From Aliidiomarina quisquiliarum (lineage in GTDB: Bacteria > Pseudomonadota > Gammaproteobacteria > Enterobacterales > Alteromonadaceae), in assembly GCF_023922585.1 (NCBI RefSeq), contig NZ_JAMFTN010000029.1, positions 23,270-87,269 on the forward strand: DNA of 64,000 bases. Direction: 5' to 3'. The notes beneath the pieces are model-generated. The model was not told the origin of the DNA, ran no database searches, and saw only the letters and a list, made by a program, of their open reading frames with translations. Within the stretch, counting starts at the first letter, position 1; each line of letters starts with the position of its first letter. Positions 9,515 to 18,391 of this stretch are shown piece by piece. Both the position numbers and the translations under genes were made by a program.

Positions 9515-10345
9515 TTGCATTTTAAGCCAAGAAAAGACAATTATAGGCCCATACAATTTTATGCTTTAGAGTGCCACGTGTTGTTATTTCAATTACAAAA
9601 ACATACTTTTATTTTGTTTATGCTTTTAGCGTTTTACAGCCAAGCTACTAATGCCAACGATACTGCCCAAGAGTCTCGCTTCACAGCTTTTCAGTTTCAA
9701 CAGAACCCCGCCACCTTGAGCCGAATTAAAACAGCCCAACAACAGGCGATTGAAAGTAGAAAAAAACTTTTGGTTGTTTTAGGTGCAGACTGGTGCTCAG
9801 ATAGCACGGCGTTTGCTAAACAGCTTTCTCAACCCTCTTTTTATCAGCAATTGACCGAACAATATGTACTAGTTAGTGCTAATGCTGGTTTTTTTGAACA
9901 TGGCTTTGATATCACCCAACACTTTAACTTGCCCACGTATTACGGAACTCCAACTGTCCTTATTATCGAGCCAAGTACTGGTGAAGTATTAAATCGGCAT
10001 AGTTTCCACATTTGGGCAAACGCTGCAAATATGAAGCCTGAGCAATATTCAAATTATTTTTTTAACACCACACATCAGTCTAGTTCACAGCGAAGTGACA
10101 CGGAATTAGCGGAAATAAGTGCTTTTGAAAAAGAATTAGCGAATCGGGTGCAAGCTGGTTATGGCGTTGTCAGCCCTATGTTAGCCGCTTATGTGGCATC
10201 AAATAAACCGCCGTCTGAAAGCTTTTTAAAGCACTGGGCCGAACTAGGTCAATTTCGTAGCCAAGTAGCTAAAGACCTAGCTCAATTGCGCACTAGTCAC
10301 GACATCATACAGTGGCCCATTTACGAACCACTAAGCTGGGAATAG
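9515..10345 (+). CDS. Exported thioredoxin-fold protein with a single active-site Cys
   Basis: The protein has up to 276 residues. A hydrophobic stretch ending SQATNAND near residue 45 looks like a signal peptide, so periplasmic location is likely. The rest resembles thioredoxin-like proteins: LLVVLGADWCSDSTAF is the active-site strand and helix, and YGTPTVLII contains the cis-proline loop. The usual CxxC is replaced by CSDS, leaving one cysteine, so a dithiol oxidoreductase role is doubtful. The start is uncertain: TTG at 9515 gives the longest frame, and GTG or TTG codons about 65 bases further in would give a more normal signal peptide. Function unknown. Confidence 0.7.
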   Translation: MHFKPRKDNYRPIQFYALECHVLLFQLQKHTFILFMLLAFYSQATNANDTAQESRFTAFQFQQNPATLSRIKTAQQQAIESRKKLLVVLGADWCSDSTAFAKQLSQPSFYQQLTEQYVLVSANAGFFEHGFDITQHFNLPTYYGTPTVLIIEPSTGEVLNRHSFHIWANAANMKPEQYSNYFFNTTHQSSSQRSDTELAEISAFEKELANRVQAGYGVVSPMLAAYVASNKPPSESFLKHWAELGQFRSQVAKDLAQLRTSHDIIQWPIYEPLSWE

Positions 10346-10364
10346 TAGGGGTTGCCGCTTGGGT

Positions 10365-11111
10365 TTAAATAGCTAGCTTGGCTTCCATAGGCAAGAGTGA
10401 AGCGGCAGCTTCGTCAATAAATATTTTTATTTGCCGATGCTCTTTTAAAATAGACGCTGGCATTTGTTCGTCGATACCAGTTGTATATAAATGCGCCATC
10501 ACTTCGGCCTTATGACTACCTGTAGCCACTAGCACCACTTCTTTGGCGCTCATAATTTCTTTAATACCCATGGTAATAGCTTTGGTAGGTACTTGATTCT
10601 TGTCTTCAAAGAAACGGCCATTGTCGCGGCGGGTATTTTCTGAAAGCTCTACTACATGCGTAACGCTGCTAAATGGTGTGCCCGGCTCATTAAAGCCAAT
10701 GTGACCATTCGTACCGATACCTAATAACTGTATATCAAGCCCACCCGCATTTTGTATTTTTTGCGAATATAGCAAACATTCTTCTTCAATGTTGTTACAC
10801 ATGCCACTTGGCAACGACACCTGGCTGGTGCAAATGCCGGCTGGCCTAAAGAAGTGAGTTTGCATAAAGTGATAATAGCTTTGTGGGTGCTCTGGCGCTA
10901 AACCAATATATTCATCTAAATTGAACGTGGTAATTTCTGACAGGTTTAAGCCTGATGATTTAGCTTGGTTAATAAAAGCTGCATAAATTGGCTCCATGGT
11001 GCTACCCGTTGCCAAACCTAATACAGATTTTGGGTTACTTTGAATTTTTTGCAGTAATACGCCACTTAAATGCTCGGCAATAGCCTGCGGGGTGGGAAAG
11101 ATATAAAACAT
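10365..11111 (-). CDS. nagB: Glucosamine-6-phosphate deaminase
   Basis: A 248-residue isomerase/deaminase that converts glucosamine 6-phosphate into fructose 6-phosphate and ammonia. GLATGSTMEPIY binds phosphate, FNLDEYIGL holds the catalytic Asp, and GIGTNGHIGFNEPG contains the active-site His loop. It is somewhat shorter than the E. coli enzyme (266 residues), losing mainly the C-terminal tail. No nagA, nagK or chitobiose genes are next to it. It stands between the thioredoxin-fold gene (convergent) and the end of the ATPase operon. Confidence 0.93.
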   Translation of the reverse strand: MFYIFPTPQAIAEHLSGVLLQKIQSNPKSVLGLATGSTMEPIYAAFINQAKSSGLNLSEITTFNLDEYIGLAPEHPQSYYHFMQTHFFRPAGICTSQVSLPSGMCNNIEEECLLYSQKIQNAGGLDIQLLGIGTNGHIGFNEPGTPFSSVTHVVELSENTRRDNGRFFEDKNQVPTKAITMGIKEIMSAKEVVLVATGSHKAEVMAHLYTTGIDEQMPASILKEHRQIKIFIDEAAASLLPMEAKLAI

Positions 11112-11235
11112 ATATTTAGCTCATTCTAATTTTTAGGGGCAAGGTAGGTGCTAACCAAGCTAGGTATACCAAAACAGTATATCTTTTCTTTCTCTCACCG
11201 TCATTAATTAACCTTTCTATTACAAAAAAAGCACG

Positions 11236-12096
11236 TTAGTCAAAGTGACCAACGATAATATCCATTAATTCGGTGGTAATGGCCTCTTGCCGCACTGTTG
11301 TCATTTCACCTTGTACTTCACCTAAACGCTCGTCGACCGACTGCTCGGCTTGTTGCATTAACGCTAAACGCGCGGCATTTTCCGTTACCATGGCTTCCGC
11401 CGAAGCCCTAAACACACTCACAAATAAGTGGTTACGCACCAACGAAGAAAGTAACGATTCCAGCGGCATATTAAAATCGGGTAACGATGGCGATGACCAG
11501 TGTTTAATTGGCTGCAATAAATTTTTGGCTAAGGGTAGTAAAGGCTTTATAACTGCCATACGGGTGCCATGCTCGGCGCGCTCTGTAAAGGCTAAGGTTA
11601 CGGCTAATTCCGACAGCATATCGCCACGGCTAAAGGCTTCTATTTCACCTACAATATCACCCGCTAATCGGCCAATACCTTCTGCCGAAGCCGGTGGCAT
11701 CAGTAATTTATAAGGCGTTAGCCCTTGCTCTGAAAGCGCATGGTGCATTCGCGCGCCAATGCAAAGTACTGACATGGCCTGCTTGTTCTGCCCCCCTACT
11801 AATTCAGCAACCTGATCATTGTAATTACCGCACAAACCATGATCGGAACCAAACACAATTAGCAACCGCCGTTGAATTGGCGGTTGTGCTAAGGTCGCGG
11901 CCAATGCTGGGCCGGCCCGAAAAGCAAGTGCCGCAAAGCCCTGCAATATGGTTTCGTGGTAGGCCTCTATTGCTTCTGCCGCTTGCTCATAAGGTGCGGC
12001 ATTAATTGCTGACAGTGTTTTCATGGTGCGCACAATACCCCTAATGCTGGTTAGGGTGTTGTTTTGCCGTGATAACTGTTCCAACGTTTGTGTCAT
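11236..12096 (-). CDS. atpG: N-type ATPase gamma subunit
   Basis: A 286-residue central-stalk subunit, the last gene of the alternative (N-type) ATPase operon. The N-terminal helix ([19 protein letters not shown]) and the C-terminal helix ([19 protein letters not shown]) form the coiled rotor shaft, and [12 protein letters not shown] is the conserved Rossmann-like segment of gamma. It is less like standard F-ATPase gamma, as expected for N-ATPases. The start overlaps the atpA stop by four bases (ATGA). A 124-base gap without a recognisable terminator separates it from nagB. Confidence 0.9.
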   Translation of the reverse strand: MTQTLEQLSRQNNTLTSIRGIVRTMKTLSAINAAPYEQAAEAIEAYHETILQGFAALAFRAGPALAATLAQPPIQRRLLIVFGSDHGLCGNYNDQVAELVGGQNKQAMSVLCIGARMHHALSEQGLTPYKLLMPPASAEGIGRLAGDIVGEIEAFSRGDMLSELAVTLAFTERAEHGTRMAVIKPLLPLAKNLLQPIKHWSSPSLPDFNMPLESLLSSLVRNHLFVSVFRASAEAMVTENAARLALMQQAEQSVDERLGEVQGEMTTVRQEAITTELMDIIVGHFD

Positions 12097-13655
12097 GGCG
12101 CTTCCTGATTAGCGGCTTTGCTCTGCGCCAACAGTGCCATGTCATGCAAGGCTTGCCGGGCGCATTCAACCACTTGCTCACGCTCTTGCTCTGTTAGTTT
12201 TTGGTTTTCTTGAATACGCTGTTCAATGTGTTGTAAGTTTTTTTGCGCCGCCACGCGAATATGGTTCATGGCCTGGCTCATGCTTTGCTCGGTAAAGGAA
12301 TCGAGCAAGCCTGCCATTCCAGCTAACAATACAGTTAGTTGCTCAAGAGCCGGCATAGGGTCGCGCTCGGCTTGCCGTAGCGACGTGCGCACTGCCGCAC
12401 CACGGGCTAAACGGGCTCGAGTGGCGTCGTCTAAACGAGTACCAAAGCGAGCAAAGTCTTCTAATTCTTCAAACTGCGACAAGGTAACGCGCAAGTTACC
12501 CGACACGTCTCTTAATACTTTGTTTTGTGCTTTACCACCTACACGGGAAACCGATAAGCCCAAGTGCACCGCTGGAAATTGGTTTTTTTGTACCAAATTT
12601 GGCGACAAATATATTTGCCCGTCGGTAATTGAAATTAAGTTGGTCGGAATATAAGCCGACAGGTTTTCCGCTTGGGTTTCCACCACTGGCAAGGCGGTAA
12701 TAGACCCGCCACCACGTACTTCAGTGAACTGCCCCGCACGCTCTAATAAGCGCGCATGCACGTAGAAAATGTCCCCGGGAAAGGCTTCTCGCCCTGGCGG
12801 TCGGCGTAATAACAACGACAGCTCACGATACGACTGCGCATGGTGAGTCATGTCGTCGAACACCACCAACACGTCGCGACCTTGGGCACAAAAATATTCT
12901 GCCATGGTCATAGCCGCATAAGGCGCAAGGTAAGAAAGCCCTGGCGACTCTTCGTCACCGGCATTCACAATAATACTGCGGTCGAGCATATTACCGTTGG
13001 TTAATGCGCGTATTACTCGGGCAACAGCGTCGCCGCGCTGGCCTATGGCGCAATATATACAAAGCACTTCGGTGCTCTGCTGGTTCAACATAGTGTCGAT
13101 CGCTAATGAGGTTTTACCCGTTTGGCGATCACCAATAATTAATTGCCGCTGGCCTAAGCCCACCGGAATAGCCGCATCTACCGCTTTCAAACCCGTGGCT
13201 AAGGGCCGGTAAATAGGTGTACGTTCAAGAATACTTGGTGCCTCGGCTTCTACCGGCTTATGGTTCATAGTCACAATTGGGCCTTTAGCATCAAGCGGCC
13301 GGCCCATGGTGTCTACCACGCGCCCTAATAAGGCCGTACCAATAGGCACACTCACTACTTTTTGGGTACGAAACACTTCTTCGCCTAATTGCACCAATTC
13401 CGCTGGGCCAAGCAAAATAACCCCTAAACGGCCAGGCTCTAAGTCGAGCACCACACCTTGAATACCACAGGCAAATATAAGCAACTCGTCGGCTAACGCA
13501 CGCTCTAGGCCAGTAACTATGGCCACGCCATCGGCCACTTCTGTCACAAAGCCCATTTCCGTTAAGCGCGGCTCAATTTCAGGGCTTTGCACCAACTGCT
13601 CAACCCATTGGTTGAAGGACTGTTCCGCGGCGTTTGCCGAAGGCTTAATGCTCAT
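12093..13655 (-). CDS. atpA: N-type ATPase alpha subunit
   Basis: A 520-residue non-catalytic nucleotide-binding subunit of the F1-like head. The P-loop [13 protein letters not shown] is intact, and [25 protein letters not shown] is the Walker B and arginine-finger region typical of alpha. The start at 13655 was taken because AGGAAGTGAGC lies before it; the frame remains open to 13694 but that would overlap atpF by 50 bases. As chosen, the start overlaps the atpF end by 11 bases, typical of this tightly packed operon. Confidence 0.94.
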   Translation of the reverse strand: MSIKPSANAAEQSFNQWVEQLVQSPEIEPRLTEMGFVTEVADGVAIVTGLERALADELLIFACGIQGVVLDLEPGRLGVILLGPAELVQLGEEVFRTQKVVSVPIGTALLGRVVDTMGRPLDAKGPIVTMNHKPVEAEAPSILERTPIYRPLATGLKAVDAAIPVGLGQRQLIIGDRQTGKTSLAIDTMLNQQSTEVLCIYCAIGQRGDAVARVIRALTNGNMLDRSIIVNAGDEESPGLSYLAPYAAMTMAEYFCAQGRDVLVVFDDMTHHAQSYRELSLLLRRPPGREAFPGDIFYVHARLLERAGQFTEVRGGGSITALPVVETQAENLSAYIPTNLISITDGQIYLSPNLVQKNQFPAVHLGLSVSRVGGKAQNKVLRDVSGNLRVTLSQFEELEDFARFGTRLDDATRARLARGAAVRTSLRQAERDPMPALEQLTVLLAGMAGLLDSFTEQSMSQAMNHIRVAAQKNLQHIEQRIQENQKLTEQEREQVVECARQALHDMALLAQSKAANQEAP

Positions 13656-14454
13656 GCTCACTTCCTGGTTGCTTACGCGCGTGGCTTTGACCACTCACGC
13701 CTTGGTGGCCCAATTGAACCGCCGAGGTGTTCTCTGCTAGTAAGGCTTCGAACTCTTCCATGTAGCTATCAATGGTCCATTCCACTCGCACGCCACCCAC
13801 TTGCACCACTAGGCCTGGGGCTTGCTCAGCATGAACAGTAAAGCTTAGTGCTACGTTTGGAATAAGCGTATTCAGCTCTTGTGTTAGCTGTGCTTGTACG
13901 CTTTCAGGCAGCGCATGGTGGGTGCTTACCGTTGCCGACGTATGCTCCCCGGCGGCCGCAACTAAGGTGTGTTCCAGCGGCGCAAGCTTTTTCCCCACAT
14001 GACGAATAATCGTATGCTCTAAGGGCTCGTCGGCTAAGTCGTGTACGGCTTTACGGGTTAAAGCAAACAGCGTGGCTGCGCCAGCATTTTGTAAACGCTT
14101 AATAAAGTCTAGCCGCTCTTGCTCTAAGTATGTTTGCCAGTCTTTTTGTTCTTGTACAAGCTGAGCACGAGTTTCAGCAAGCAACTGGGCCCGCTGCGCT
14201 TCGGTTTTTTCCAGAGCTTGCTCAAGCAAGGTGTCTTGCTCGGCTAAATGCTTGGCCTGCAATTTCTTATAGTTATTTTCCGCCGCTTCAGCGATTATTC
14301 TAGCCTGCGTTGCGTCGGCCATACGCTTAGCAATTTCCGCTTCGCGAGCATCGATCCCGTCTAAAATAGGCCGGTATAAAAATCGTTTCAGCAAATAAAT
14401 AAGCAGTAAAAAGTTTACTAGTTGTGCTGCTACGGTTATCCAATCAATCGACAT
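13645..14454 (-). CDS. atpF: N-type ATPase b subunit with fused delta-like C-terminus
   Basis: The 269-residue stator protein begins with one membrane helix ([15 protein letters not shown]). A long charged coiled coil follows to about residue 150, then a C-terminal domain ending [22 protein letters not shown], which resembles the end of delta subunits. N-ATPase operons lack atpH, and this fused architecture explains its absence here. It lies between atpE and atpA and overlaps atpA slightly. Confidence 0.88.
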   Translation of the reverse strand: MSIDWITVAAQLVNFLLLIYLLKRFLYRPILDGIDAREAEIAKRMADATQARIIAEAAENNYKKLQAKHLAEQDTLLEQALEKTEAQRAQLLAETRAQLVQEQKDWQTYLEQERLDFIKRLQNAGAATLFALTRKAVHDLADEPLEHTIIRHVGKKLAPLEHTLVAAAGEHTSATVSTHHALPESVQAQLTQELNTLIPNVALSFTVHAEQAPGLVVQVGGVRVEWTIDSYMEEFEALLAENTSAVQLGHQGVSGQSHARKQPGSEHEH

Positions 14455-14460
14455 GGGGGC

Positions 14461-14739
14461 TTAGCCTCCTGCAGCTACTTGTACAACGTTCCAAAAAGGG
14501 TTGGCAAAAATAAGAATTAACGCCACCACGAAACAATAAATACCCGACGACTCAATCATCGCCAAACTTACAAACAGAGTGCGCGACAATACCGGTGCTG
14601 CGTCTGGCTGTTGAGCTATCGCCGACATGGCTGAAGCAGCGGCGCGCCCTTCACCTAAGGCGGCACCGAACGAACCAATAGCAACCGTTAAGCCGGCCGT
14701 TAAAATGGAAATAATTGAAATAATTGCTAACTCACTCAT
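14461..14739 (-). CDS. atpE: N-type ATPase c subunit (rotor ring)
   Basis: This 92-residue hairpin of two membrane helices forms the ion-translocating ring. Helix 1 contains GSFGAALGEGRAA with a Glu at the position that is Gln in Na+-type rings. Helix 2 contains AMIESSGIYCFV, which has the Glu and the Ser/Tyr pattern of Na+-binding c subunits. Two carboxylates per site are typical of N-ATPase rotors, so the coupling ion cannot be fixed from sequence. Its start overlaps the atpB end by eight bases. Confidence 0.9.
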   Translation of the reverse strand: MSELAIISIISILTAGLTVAIGSFGAALGEGRAAASAMSAIAQQPDAAPVLSRTLFVSLAMIESSGIYCFVVALILIFANPFWNVVQVAAGG

Positions 14740-15445
14740 GGCGTTTCCTTGTTTTAATTGCTTTTTGTTTATCGGACATAGCCGACGAAATATAAACCGC
14801 TGCTAGCACGGCAAAAATATACGCTTGAATCATGCCGGTTATTAACCCCAGCATTTCCATTACGACTGGAAAAAAGAACGGCGCCACACTCAGCAGAATG
14901 GCCACAATAACTGCACCGCTCATTACGTTGCCGTATAAACGAATGGACAAAGAAATAGCCTTTGAAAACTCGCTTAAAATATTAAATGGTAACAACCACG
15001 CCGTGGGTTCAATAAACTGGCGTAAGTAATGGCGCACACCCCCGTGGCTAATACTAAACAGCGGTACTGCCACCAAAACCGACAAGGTTAAGGCCACCGT
15101 AGTCGATAACGAGCCTGTTGGTGGGCGGAACCCCGGTACAATAAGCAACACGTTCGACACAGCAATAAACAAAAACAACGTGCCGGCAAAATAAGTAACC
15201 GGCCGCACCGCAAGGTGGCTTACTTCAGTCACCTGATCTTCAATTAGCTTCACTATAATTTCTAAGGTGCTGCGCCAACGGTTCGGTGGCACGTCGGGCC
15301 GCAAGTTGCGTGTTACCAGCATAGAAACACCTACCAATAACGCCATAACCACCCAAGTGTAAACAATGGTCGCGTTCAGCTTCAGCCAGCCCCATTCAAA
15401 CGGGAGATCTGAACTATTACTTAAGGAAAGGTGAACTATTGTCAT
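14732..15445 (-). CDS. atpB: N-type ATPase a subunit with island-derived N-terminus
   Basis: A 237-residue membrane subunit forming the ion channel beside the c ring. The essential stator Arg is in SLSIRLYGNVMSG and the C-terminal helices are complete. From FEWGWLKLNATIVYTW onward it is normal N-ATPase a subunit, but the first 15 residues (MTIVHLSLSNSSDLP) are encoded by the left end of island 1. The native first 11 codons are 22 kb away at 37,756-37,788. The new ATG has GAGG ten bases upstream, so translation is plausible. Whether it is transcribed depends on a promoter within the island end: a weak TTGCGT, 17-base spacer, TATGAG pair was seen on the minus strand. Confidence 0.85.
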   Translation of the reverse strand: MTIVHLSLSNSSDLPFEWGWLKLNATIVYTWVVMALLVGVSMLVTRNLRPDVPPNRWRSTLEIIVKLIEDQVTEVSHLAVRPVTYFAGTLFLFIAVSNVLLIVPGFRPPTGSLSTTVALTLSVLVAVPLFSISHGGVRHYLRQFIEPTAWLLPFNILSEFSKAISLSIRLYGNVMSGAVIVAILLSVAPFFFPVVMEMLGLITGMIQAYIFAVLAAVYISSAMSDKQKAIKTRKRHE

Positions 15446-15530
15446 AGTGGTTAAACCTCAATCTCTTTTACTCATTGGTTCTTAGCAGACTTTCTTTAGT
15501 TCTTAAGGAGATCTGAACTATTGCTCATAG
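15403..15530. repeat. Direct repeats at the left end of island 1
   Basis: GGAGATCTGAACTATT occurs twice without mismatch (15,403-15,418 and 15,507-15,522), and a shorter copy TGAACTATT lies between them (15,432-15,440). The last two copies continue into TGTCATAG and TGCTCATAG. Closely spaced repeats touching the junction suggest recombinase-binding sites. The first two also encode part of the new AtpB N-terminus. Confidence 0.8.
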
Positions 15531-15545
15531 CGATACTTAAACACC

Positions 15546-15577
15546 AACGCAATGATTAGTAAACTCTTCATTGCGTT
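15546..15577. repeat. 10-bp perfect inverted repeat
   Basis: AACGCAATGA (15,546-15,555) and TCATTGCGTT (15,568-15,577) are perfect reverse complements separated by 12 bases. The repeat lies between the island end and the small-protein gene, which ends just to the right. It may be a weak terminator for that gene or a protein-binding site in the island end. Confidence 0.6.
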
Positions 15578-15604
15578 AATTTTGCATTGGTCCTTTTGCT
15601 TGAT

Positions 15605-15988
15605 CTAAGAGCTTGAGTTCCTTTCAGCTATATACGATAGAGTGTTGTTGTATTCATTAAGCAGTCTATTAAATTCGTTATTTTTATAACGCTTTTGTCT
15701 GATGGCCGTTTTAAGCCTTTGTATCTCATCTGTTGGTATGGTGCTTTTCACTATACCTTCTATATCCACACATATACGATCTATTGCATCTATAAAGTCT
15801 TGATCCCTTTTCTCTATTAATGCTGTTTCTAAAAGGATGGCTGATTCATAAAGCTTTATCCTGTTACGACTCTTATAGAGTGGAATATCTAACTTAAATG
15901 CACGCTTGGACTGTGAAAGTAAGATCAAATACTGAATTACGAAGTCTAAGTCAGCAACGCTAATTTTAGTTGTAGCTGTTCTACTCAT
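15605..15988 (-). CDS. Conserved small protein A (unknown family; paralogue at 47,385)
   Basis: A 127-residue, mostly helical, charged protein without a recognised domain, signal or membrane segment. A close paralogue is encoded at 47,385-47,792 in island 2; they share long stretches such as YLILLSQSKRAF, KRDQDFIDA and IRQKRYKNN. The start at 15,988 has the ribosome site AAAGGGG; the frame runs open further upstream without one. A 16-base dyad lies both in its upstream region and inside its coding sequence, which suggests an autoregulated DNA-binding protein, but this is inference. It is divergent from the serine recombinase and hsd genes. Confidence 0.75.
   Translation of the reverse strand: MSRTATTKISVADLDFVIQYLILLSQSKRAFKLDIPLYKSRNRIKLYESAILLETALIEKRDQDFIDAIDRICVDIEGIVKSTIPTDEIQRLKTAIRQKRYKNNEFNRLLNEYNNTLSYIAERNSSS
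15676..15691. promoter_or_regulatory. Intragenic dyad copy 1 (CGTTATTTTTATAACG)
   Basis: A perfect copy of the 16-base sequence with 6-base arms CGTTAT/ATAACG around TTTT. It lies inside the small-protein gene, where the minus strand encodes RYKNN. Confidence 0.6.
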
Positions 15989-16003
15989 ACACGCCCCTTT
16001 AAG

Positions 16004-16019
16004 CGTTATTTTTATAACG
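16004..16019. promoter_or_regulatory. Upstream dyad copy 2 (probable operator)
   Basis: The same 16 bases, 15 bases upstream of the chosen start of small protein A. The position fits an operator of the small-protein gene, or of the divergent promoter region it shares with the recombinase. Confidence 0.65.
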
Positions 16020-16187
16020 ATAAAATTAGCGTATAAAATTTTATCACGCAAGGTTAAGTCAAATAATTTTTGATAAGAATACGTCCGTTTTATTTACGTT
16101 TGAAAATATTTCAAAAAACCATTAACTCAAGCTTGCTTTGCGTAAATTAATCACGATAATAAATCTATGACAACATAAGGTACGTTT

Positions 16188-16793
16188 ATGATAGTTGGCT
16201 ACGCTAGAGTAAGCACACAAGACCAATCACTGGAGTTACAACTGGATGCTTTAGAAAAAGCGGGTTGCGAACAAATTTTCAGTGAAAAGTTTACAGGTAA
16301 GTTAAGAGAACGACCTGAGCTAATTACCTGTCTTAAAGTTTTAAGGAAAGGTGATGTTCTCGTTGTTTGGAAGCTTGATCGTCTTGCCAGATCACTAAAA
16401 GATCTTGTTGAGTTGATTAATGAGCTAGAGATTAAGCATGTTGGTTTCCGCTCCATAACTGAATCAATAGACACAACAACAGCTGGCGGGAAACTGGTCT
16501 TTCATATTTTCGGAGCACTGGCAGAGTTTGAGCACAATCTGATCCGAGAAAGAACTATTGCTGGTCTGCAAGCGGCAAGAGCAAGAGGTCGCAAAGGTGG
16601 TCGTAAACCCGCTATGACTAAATCTGATATCAAGAAAGCCGCAGCAATGCTTAAGGACAGCACCATAACAAAAAAAGAGGTTGCGGCACATTTTGGCGTG
16701 AGTCGCCTTACACTGAACAAATCACTGAATAGAGAGGGCTTTGATGGCCTTCCTGATAGACAAGCAAGTCATAATACTGAGGATGATAAATGA
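16188..16793 (+). CDS. Serine recombinase of the resolvase/invertase family
   Basis: A 201-residue small serine recombinase. GYARVSTQDQSLELQLDAL carries the nucleophilic Ser, and VWKLDRLARSLKDL and FEHNLIRERTIAGL are the catalytic and dimer-helix segments. The C-terminus, EVAAHFGVSRLTLNKSL, is the usual helix-turn-helix. It is probably active, resolving or inverting DNA. No inverted repeat pair around the hsdS gene was noticed that would mark an invertible segment. Its stop overlaps the hsdM start by four bases, so it is the first gene of a restriction-modification operon rather than a free-standing recombinase. Confidence 0.93.
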   Translation: MIVGYARVSTQDQSLELQLDALEKAGCEQIFSEKFTGKLRERPELITCLKVLRKGDVLVVWKLDRLARSLKDLVELINELEIKHVGFRSITESIDTTTAGGKLVFHIFGALAEFEHNLIRERTIAGLQAARARGRKGGRKPAMTKSDIKKAAAMLKDSTITKKEVAAHFGVSRLTLNKSLNREGFDGLPDRQASHNTEDDK

Positions 16794-18391
16794 CTAACGA
16801 AGAATTCAAAAAAACACTTTGGGATGCCGCTAATAGCCTAAGAGGTTCAGTTTCAGCAGCAGCCTATAAATACCCTGTACTGGGCTTGGTATTTTTAAAG
16901 TTCGTCTCAGATATGTTCGAGGCTCAAGCCGAAATCATAAAAAAACGGTTAGCAGATCCTGATTCTGATATTTATATCGATGATGAAGATATCCGCAATG
17001 AAAGCGCTGAAGATTTCATTAAAGACAGAACTTTCTACGAAACAGACAACGTGTTTTGGGTTCCAAGTGAAGCGTTATTCTCAAACCTGCTAGAAAAAGC
17101 AACTGCTGCTGACATTGCACAAAAGCTTGATAAAGCGATGTTACTTGTTGAGCAAGAAAACCAAAAACTTTCAGGTGTGCTTTACCGTGAATTTTCTCGC
17201 TTAGCACTGGAGCCTGGTAAGTTAGGCGAGCTGATGAATATTGTTGCTAAACTGAAGTTTAATCCAGAAGATCATGGTAGTCGGGATGTGTTTGGCGAGG
17301 TCTATGAATACTTCCTCGGCATGTTTGCTATTAACGAAGGCCAGCGAGCTGGCGAGTTCTACACGCCAAAGTCGGTGGTCAACATGCTTGTGGAGACCCT
17401 AGCCCCTTTCAAAGGTACAATTTATGATCCAGCTTGTGGATCAGGCGGAATGTTTGTTCAATCCGTTAAGTTTAAAGATGCCCACCAGAAGCAGTTAGGC
17501 CGTAAAGGCGACTTAGCCATATACGGACAAGAATTGATGTCCGAGACTCGTAAGCTATGTCTGATGAACCTCGCTGTTCACGGCTTAGAAGGTGATTTAG
17601 GTGAATCGTATGGTTCAACTTTCACCAACGACCAGCATAAATCGCTTCGAGCAGATTATATTTTGGCTAACCCACCTTTCAATATTTCAAATTGGGGCGG
17701 CGATAAACTGGCAGATGATCCTCGATGGGCTTTTGGTACTCCTCCTGCGGGTAATGCCAACTATGCATGGCTTCAACACATGTGGAGTCGTTTATCGTCA
17801 AGAGGCCGTGCGGGTATTGTTCTGGCAAACGGCTCAATGTCGTCCACCTCATCCAATGAAGGCAATATCCGTCGTGATATGGTCAAGAAAGATGCAGTAG
17901 AATGCATGATAGCCCTACCTGGACAGCTATTTTCTAACACGCAAATCCCTGCATGCTTATGGTTTTTATCTAAAGATAAAACCAAAGGTGTTAATGGCCA
18001 GTTTGACCGCAAAGGCCAAGTCTTATTTATAGATGCACGTAAAAAAGCAACAAGTCGCATTTCAAGAACGCAAATCGAATTTACCGACCAAGAGCTTTTC
18101 GAGATTGCTCAAATTTATCACCGTTGGCGTGGAACGGAATTTTCGGATGGTAAACCATACGAGGATATTCCTGGATTATGCTTCTCGGCTGATTTATCCG
18201 TCTTAGAAAATCATGGTTTTGTTTTAACGCCAGGACGCTATGTAGGCGCGGAAGCAGTTGAAGATGACGATGAAGCTTTTGCTGAAAAAATGACTTCACT
18301 AACTCAAAAACTTGCAGAGCAAATGGCCAAAGGCGCAGAGCTAGACCAGTTAATCCGCCAGAAGTTAGGAGGGTTGGGTTATGAGTTCTGA
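16790..18391 (+). CDS. hsdM: Type I restriction-modification methyltransferase subunit (system A)
   Basis: A 533-residue N6-adenine methyltransferase that works with HsdS to modify the recognition sequence and with HsdR to restrict foreign DNA. The N-terminal helical domain (WDAANSLRGSVSAAAY) is typical. SAM-binding motif I, DPACGSGG, is at residues 213-220 and catalytic motif IV, NPPF, at 294-297; both are intact. The start overlaps the serine recombinase gene by four bases and the end overlaps hsdS by 11 bases, so the three are translationally coupled. Confidence 0.96.
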   Translation: MTNEEFKKTLWDAANSLRGSVSAAAYKYPVLGLVFLKFVSDMFEAQAEIIKKRLADPDSDIYIDDEDIRNESAEDFIKDRTFYETDNVFWVPSEALFSNLLEKATAADIAQKLDKAMLLVEQENQKLSGVLYREFSRLALEPGKLGELMNIVAKLKFNPEDHGSRDVFGEVYEYFLGMFAINEGQRAGEFYTPKSVVNMLVETLAPFKGTIYDPACGSGGMFVQSVKFKDAHQKQLGRKGDLAIYGQELMSETRKLCLMNLAVHGLEGDLGESYGSTFTNDQHKSLRADYILANPPFNISNWGGDKLADDPRWAFGTPPAGNANYAWLQHMWSRLSSRGRAGIVLANGSMSSTSSNEGNIRRDMVKKDAVECMIALPGQLFSNTQIPACLWFLSKDKTKGVNGQFDRKGQVLFIDARKKATSRISRTQIEFTDQELFEIAQIYHRWRGTEFSDGKPYEDIPGLCFSADLSVLENHGFVLTPGRYVGAEAVEDDDEAFAEKMTSLTQKLAEQMAKGAELDQLIRQKLGGLGYEF

